Assembly (NCBI GenBank): GCA_021234155.1
Contig: JAJEKV010000140.1
Span: forward strand, 494,001-558,000
Origin: Isoetes taiwanensis
Lineage: Eukaryota > Streptophyta > Lycopodiopsida > Isoetales > Isoetaceae
Direction: 5' to 3'
DNA length: 64,000 bases
Shown here: positions 58,850 through 64,000 of the stretch, one piece after another
Layout: each line of letters starts with the position of its first letter
Numbering within the stretch: the first letter of the stretch is position 1
The notes under the pieces: generated by a model
Database searches by the model: none
What the model was told of the DNA's origin: nothing
Seen by the model: only the letters and a program-made list of their open reading frames with translations
Translations under genes and position numbers: made by a program

Positions 58850-61800
58850 AAATACCAGCCAGTTGGTTTTCAGAGCATAACTCAATTTGATCATTCCTTT
58901 TCCCACAAGTTCTCTTATGAAATGCAATTCTAATTCAATGTGTTTGGACCTTTCATGTAGCATAGGATCCTTTGACATAGCTATGTAGCTTGTGTTATCA
59001 CACCATATTAGTGTGGGCTGCTCCTGCATAAATCCAAGTTCATTCATTAATCTTCTTTCCCATACTAACTCTTTTGCAGTCAAGCTTGCTGAAGCATATT
59101 CTGCTTCAGCACTGGACATTGCAATAGATCCCTGTTTTTTGCATTTCCATGCTATAGGAGCACCACCCAGAAATACCAAGTAACCAGAAGTGGATTTCCT
59201 ATTATCTAAATCTCCTCCCCAGTCAGCATCACAGTAAGCTTCAAGCTTTAAGTCTTATGTACCAAAGGTTATTCCACAGTACATTGTCCCTTTGAGATAT
59301 CTGAGTACTCTCTCGGCAGCAATCCAATGCTCCTTCCCTGGATCATTTAAATATCTGCTCAGTATATTCACTATGTATGCTATATCAGGCCTAGAGCAGT
59401 TTGCAACATATGCTAAGCAACCGACCAGAGATCTATATGGAACTTTTTCCATCTCATTCCTTTCTTCCTCTGTTCTGGGGCACAATTGCATGGAGAGTTT
59501 CCTTCCTGCTACTATAGGGGTCTTGCAAACATTACATTCCTTCATTCTGAACCTTTCAAGCATTGAATCTATTTGCCCCCATTGTGTCCAGTTTCTTATT
59601 TTTTCTGTCCCTATACACTTCAACTCCAAGAGACTTAATTCTCCAAGATCAGTCATTTGAAATCTCTAATTCAAAATTTGCTTGCATTTTTCCAATACCT
59701 TTAACCCTTTTGAGATCATGATGTTATCATCAACATAAAGAGCTATGATACACCAATCATCCCCTGCTTGATATTTGTATAAGTTACCATCATTTTTAAG
59801 TTTGCTAAATCCTTGTTCCCTGAGATAAGTGTCCATGCATTTATACCACTCCCTTGGCGATTGTTTGACACCATACGCAGCCCTGTTTAATCTCCACACC
59901 TTGTTATCACCTTCTTCAAATCCTAGTGCCTGTCTCATATATATTTCTTCCTCCAATTTTGCATTCAAAAATGTTGTGTTTACATCCATATGATGTATCT
60001 CCAGGTCACATGCATTTGCAATAGATAAAAGCATCCTAATACTGTTAATTTTGACCAAAGGTGAGAAGGTTTCTTCATAGTCTTGTCCCTTTTCTTGTGA
60101 AAAACCTTGAGCCACGAGACGGGCTTTAAATTTAGGTGTAATACCATCTGCTCCTGTTTTAATTTTATAGAGCCATTTACAGCCAACTACATTCCTATTG
60201 GTTGGCAAATCTCAAGCTCATATGTTTCAGTCCTTTTGAAGGATGCCATTTCATCTTCCATAGCCTTTATCCACTTATCTTTATCATCTGAATTCACTGC
60301 CTCTAAATAATTCTTAGGCACACTAAAATCAGAAAGCATCAAGACTTCAAAGAGGTCATGTAACTCACCTCTTTGTTCTGCTAATCTTTTGCTCCTGCCA
60401 TATACATCTGTTCCCAGACTTCCTTGTTGCTCGCCAACATTTTCTTGTAATTTTTCGACCTCAGTTTTCCTTTTCCTTTGCTCAGCAAGTGCTCTAATTT
60501 GTTGATTGTCTTCTGGTTGAATCTGCACATGCTCAGGAATTGTAACATCATTAGTTATGTCAGATTCTCCTTCTATGTCATCTATGTCAAATTTAACCAT
60601 TGGTTCATGATGCTTTTCCTCTGATGTGTCGACCTGCATTGGTGTTATATTGTCATGATGTTTCCCCTCTGACATATCTACTTGTATTTGCCTTTTATTT
60701 TCTGTTTTCTCATCATGCAGATTGATCTTGGAATTGGTTTGTAATATTGTGCTTCATCGAACACAACATCTCTACTTACTATTTTCCTTCTATTCTTTGG
60801 ATCATAAAGCCTATAAGCTTTAGACTGATCATCATACCCAACTAGATAAGAAATATAAGCTCTATCATCAAGCTTCATTCTTAATTCTTCAGGTACATGT
60901 CCAAAAGCAAGAGAGCCATAAGCTCTTAATTTGTCATAATTTGGAAATTTTCCATTCCACAACATTTCAGGCCGTGCACCATTAAGGCTGCTGGAAGGTA
61001 AGAGAATTTGAACATAAACTGAGGTTTTGACTGCTTCATCTCAGAGGAAATTAGGCAAGCCTGTGTACTTCAACATGCTCCTTACTGCATTTAGAATAGT
61101 GCGATACCATTCTGTTGGGGAGAGAATCTACATGTTAACTGCCTCTTAATACCTTTGTTTCTGCAGTAAGCCTTGAATTCATTTGACAGGTATTCTCCAC
61201 CTCTTTCTGAGCGTAAACATCTAATCTTTCTTCCTGTCTCAAGTTCAACTTCACTTAAATACTGTTTAAAAACTTCAAAGGCCTGATCATTTGTTCTCAA
61301 ACAGTACACCTTTGTTCTCCTGCTGAAATCATCTATAAAAGCCATAAAATATTTCGTACCTGTCATACTGGTCACGTTAAGGGGCCCACAAAGGTCTGTA
61401 TATACAAGGTCCAACAATCCCTTTGATCTTTTCCATGATTTTTTGAAAGGAAGCCTGCTATGTTTGCCTAAAAGGCACCCAGCACATTTGAAATCTTCAT
61501 TTTCATCCTCTTGAGCATGGATCAGACCCTGTTTGTTTAAGATCTTTATAATCTTGGAATTTGCATGGCACAATAAGGGTATGCAATTAAATTAATACTT
61601 GGTAATAAATGATCTGTATTCAAACCAAAAAGGTTGCCAACACGTTTTCCAAGGAATCTGATTTCATTATTCATGAGAACCTTACATTGCAGTCTTTCAA
61701 AGACAACTTTATAACCTAAATCTACTAGCTGAGATACTGAAATTAGATTTCTAACAAGTCCCGGAACACAAAGTACATCTTTTAATTCAATCTTTTTCCC

Positions 61801-63032
61801 TTGCAGATCAAAAAGCTCGAGCATGCCACTATCTTTGATCCTTTGACAATGTCCATTTCCCAGTTGAACATGTCCACCTGCTCTTCTCTTGCAATCTTTA
61901 AGAAATTTTTTTGCGCAAGTCACTGTCTTCTCAGCTCCTGAATCTATAATCAATAATTTTGAGTCACTGTTCAAAGATTTTAAAGCTTACAGCTGAGATT
62001 TACTTACCTCTTCATCTTCATTTGGTTCTTGTTCATCATGACTTGTTTCCTGTGTAAGATTTAATTCAGGTTTTTCCCTTCCAGTATCCCTGCCTTTACT
62101 AAAATTTCCACCTCTGTTGCTTGCTCCTTTTCCTCTTCCTCTACCTCTGCCAGAACCCCCTTTTGGGCTTGGACAGTTTGCAGCCAAATGTCCTTTGCCC
62201 TCACAATTATAACAGATAACTTCTCTTCCTAGTTTAGGACACTCATTTTTCAAGTGACCATAACTGTCACAATGATAGCATGGTCCAATTTTCCCTTTAG
62301 TTGGAAGTGTTCCCCTTTTTCCCTTTGTATTTCCCTGCATACAACACTTCTGCTTCCTGCTCATCAGCACCAACAACTCTTTGCTCCAACTCGATTCTTA
62401 ACATTCTGACTGCATCCTCCTTTGTTCTTGCCACATTTCTTAACAAGGTGGCCAGGTGAGTGTCATGTGAGACTGATCTCGCAATAGCTAGAATCTGATA
62501 CTCTTCAGTCAAAGTATTCCCTGCCCCTTCAAGATCTGCAATAATAGAGTCGAATTTTTCAAGAAAGACCTTCTTTGTCATACAGTTTAAGTCTTTTTAA
62601 TTGTTTCTCCAAGACATCTATCTGTGAGGATGATTTTGCTTCATAATTCTTAATCATATACTGCCACATATCCCTTGGTGACAGTCCCCTCACTTTTAAC
62701 TTGATTACTGTGCCAACTTTGCAAGAGATTATAGCTTGAGCTTCCATAATGTTCAAACTTTCATCAATCACTTCTGAACTTGCTGTGGCACTTGCAGATC
62801 CCCCTCCAACAGTAGAACCTTTAGAGGTTGAACTTGCACTAGTTCCCCCTGCATTTACACTTCCTGCACTTACATTTGAAGTGGTATGTCTCACTGCATT
62901 TTCATCTATTAGATACCACAAATTTTCAAATTCAAGGACTTCCTTGATGCTTTGTTTCCAAACTTGAAAGCTTCCTTCTCCCTTGAAAACTTCTATGGCA
63001 TTTAAAAGATTGGCTCCGAATCTTGTAGACAT
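58850..63032 (-). pseudogene. Copia gag-pol, frameshifted
   Basis: Gag starts MSTRFGANLLNAIEVFKGEG at 63032. Two CCHC knuckles, CYHCDSYGHLKNEC and CYNCEGKGHLAANC, lie near 62260-62160. Protease LLIIDSGAEKTVTC is near 61950, GAG-pre-integrase GCLLGKHSRLPF near 61485, integrase core DLVYTDLCGPLNV near 61410 and LRSERGGEYLSNEF near 61205 (usual SDxGGEY; the second catalytic Asp reads Glu). After QQNGIA a shift near 61100 replaces the Glu motif. RT has ARLVAQGFSQ, DVNTTFLNAKLEEEIYM and LYVDDNIMISK near 59730. RNase H has SSAEAEYASAS and IWCDNTSYIAMSKDP near 59000. At least five frameshifts separate gag, protease, integrase and RT. Confidence 0.92.
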
Positions 63033-63042
63033 GATGACCTGT

Positions 63043-63054
63043 GCTCTGATACCA
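63043..63054 (-). other. Copia primer-binding site
   Basis: Minus-strand TGGTATCAGAGC, the classic 12-base complement of the 3' end of plant initiator-Met tRNA. It lies one base inside the 5' LTR. Confidence 0.93.
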
Positions 63055-63055
63055 A

Positions 63056-63678
63056 TGAAGGAATTTGGCTAGTCAATATAAGATAATTGCACTAGCACAA
63101 TTCATTAGGCACAATTTTATCTCCTTAGCAATACAAAGAAATGAACGTCAAAGACTATGTAATTGTTAATACTATTGAGAATCCAAATAATAAAACATGA
63201 TTTCTAATGCAATGATATTTCAAAACCTTCGATAGCCCAAGCTACAGTTTTCGGAAGCCTTTGTACCTTCATGCATGCAAACACAATACGTACTCCTTGA
63301 TTTATTTGGTTGATTCGGTCGATAAGCCGGACCGACCTCGTTGGTTCTGGCTGGAATGGGCAATTCTGAATTCAAAATCTTCTTCCCTCCAAACTATTGG
63401 ACCAAAAGGGCTTATACCATATTTAACCTTATATCAATGATAAGACCAAGCATATAAATAGGTCTTATCCAAAGGCACTTATAGGACCATTAAAAATATC
63501 AACTTCAAATATCTTAGAGTCAGCTTTTCGACTCATATATGTATATCTCCATGATCTCCTTATGTAGTAAAGTTATGATCACACCTGTTAATTATGCTAT
63601 AATCTGTATTCTGTAGCCACCTATATTCATGCCTTCAAAATCTTAATGTACTCTCATGACATGATTAAATCTTCTTCA
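63056..63678 (-). repeat. Copia 5' LTR (right, 623 bp)
   Basis: Same TG...CA ends as the left LTR. It contains the extra 100 bp (aatccaaataataaaacat onward) and is taken as the longer, ancestral form. The element promoter would lie here. Confidence 0.93.
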
Positions 63679-63698
63679 GAATGTAATGTAAATGTATA

Positions 63699-63803
63699 TA
63701 AGAATGTCCTTTTATAGGACATTTCAGCGTGGAAGCCATGCCGATGTGTGTTAGCGTGGAGGCATGGCTAACGCCGAAATGTCCTGTAAAAAGAACATTC
63801 TTA
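63699..63803. repeat. 105 bp hairpin (foldback/MITE-like)
   Basis: Left arm taagaatgtcctttt...ggacatttc; the reversed right arm is taagaatgttctttttaca followed by ggacatttcggcg. The inner arms agccatgcc and ggcatggct also pair, so almost the whole length folds around a small loop. It may be a tiny MITE, or an inverted repeat able to give a long stem if transcribed. Confidence 0.8.
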
Positions 63804-64000
63804 AAACGTGGATTTTGTTTAGGATAAATTCTGGCGGAGCATTTCTGCGGCTATGGCATCCCAAACTCCAACGATGGCGCCTTGTTTCTTTGATGGTGCT
63901 AGGTCTAGGTTCTTGGACGGTCGACCGATGTTATGTCTGCTGTTATCTTGTATTCCTGTTTTTGCAGAAAATAGCGAGTTCTTGATGTAGGCTTCCAGTA
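63804..64000. other. Unassigned right edge
   Basis: No gene is recognised in the last 200 bases. A frame with FRINSGGAFLRLWHPKLQRW runs through the hairpin and is probably fortuitous. Confidence 0.3.

Larger units (their letters stand above)
58237..63678 (-). mobile_element. Complete-structure Ty1/copia retrotransposon (5,442 bp), coding-dead
   Basis: Minus-strand element bounded by direct LTRs (58237-58768 and 63056-63678) and a perfect 5 bp target duplication GAATG (58232-58236 and 63679-63683). PBS and PPT are in the expected places. Protein order gag, protease, integrase, RT, RNase H is that of copia. The LTRs differ by about 17 substitutions by eye over some 510 aligned bases, plus a gap of about 100 bp and two small indels, so insertion is not recent. 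Frameshifts and a damaged integrase make it immobile on its own. Confidence 0.95.

Noticed and set aside
58237-63678. Copia element as a currently active transposon
   Set aside because: About 3% LTR divergence by eye, several frameshifts and loss of integrase catalytic residues.

Overview
The window is nuclear DNA from a land plant with a repeat-rich genome. The evidence is a plant-type M1 aminopeptidase gene with introns, a Ty1/copia element primed by initiator-Met tRNA, Ty3/gypsy elements with a chromodomain, plant-type LINEs and a Helitron-like coding remnant. I cannot name the species. No gene looks fully intact. Most of the window is retroelements, duplications of them and decayed coding sequence.

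Positions 1-27060 hold a degenerate aminopeptidase M1 (APM1-type) gene on the minus strand. A segment that begins at the splice donor of one of its exons and runs through its 5' end, a spacer, a LINE and two tandem-repeat arrays is present three times in direct orientation (about 1999-9450, 9451-15511 and 15512-27060). The copies differ by deletions, by a 1.95 kb tandem duplication inside copy 3, by a 545 bp inverted-repeat element in copy 2 and by a 1.9 kb inverted-repeat element (33 bp terminal repeats, CTAA target duplication) inside the LINE of copy 3. Differences between copies cluster at CAG/CTG trinucleotides, which may be a consensus-sequence artefact and would explain many frameshifts.

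Positions 27060-31641 hold no recognisable gene. From 31642 to 57369 come pieces of Ty3/gypsy elements on the minus strand. They comprise three LTRs of 1.45-1.6 kb with TGTGACG/CGTCACA ends, a fourth LTR scrap, one element with a 981-codon open gag-pol frame but no 5' LTR, and a decayed relative at 48.6-51.1 kb. The LTR at 36279 interrupts a Helitron-like N-terminal ORF. A histone H3-family pseudogene lies at 52.4-52.7 kb, a tRNA-derived SINE near 51.65 kb and several small satellites around them.

Positions 57373-64000 hold one short unrecognised ORF and a structurally complete but coding-dead Ty1/copia element (58237-63678, GAATG target duplication, both LTRs, PBS and PPT). A 105 bp hairpin follows just beyond it.

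The genes do not form a pathway. The window records repeated insertion, local duplication and decay around one former aminopeptidase gene.
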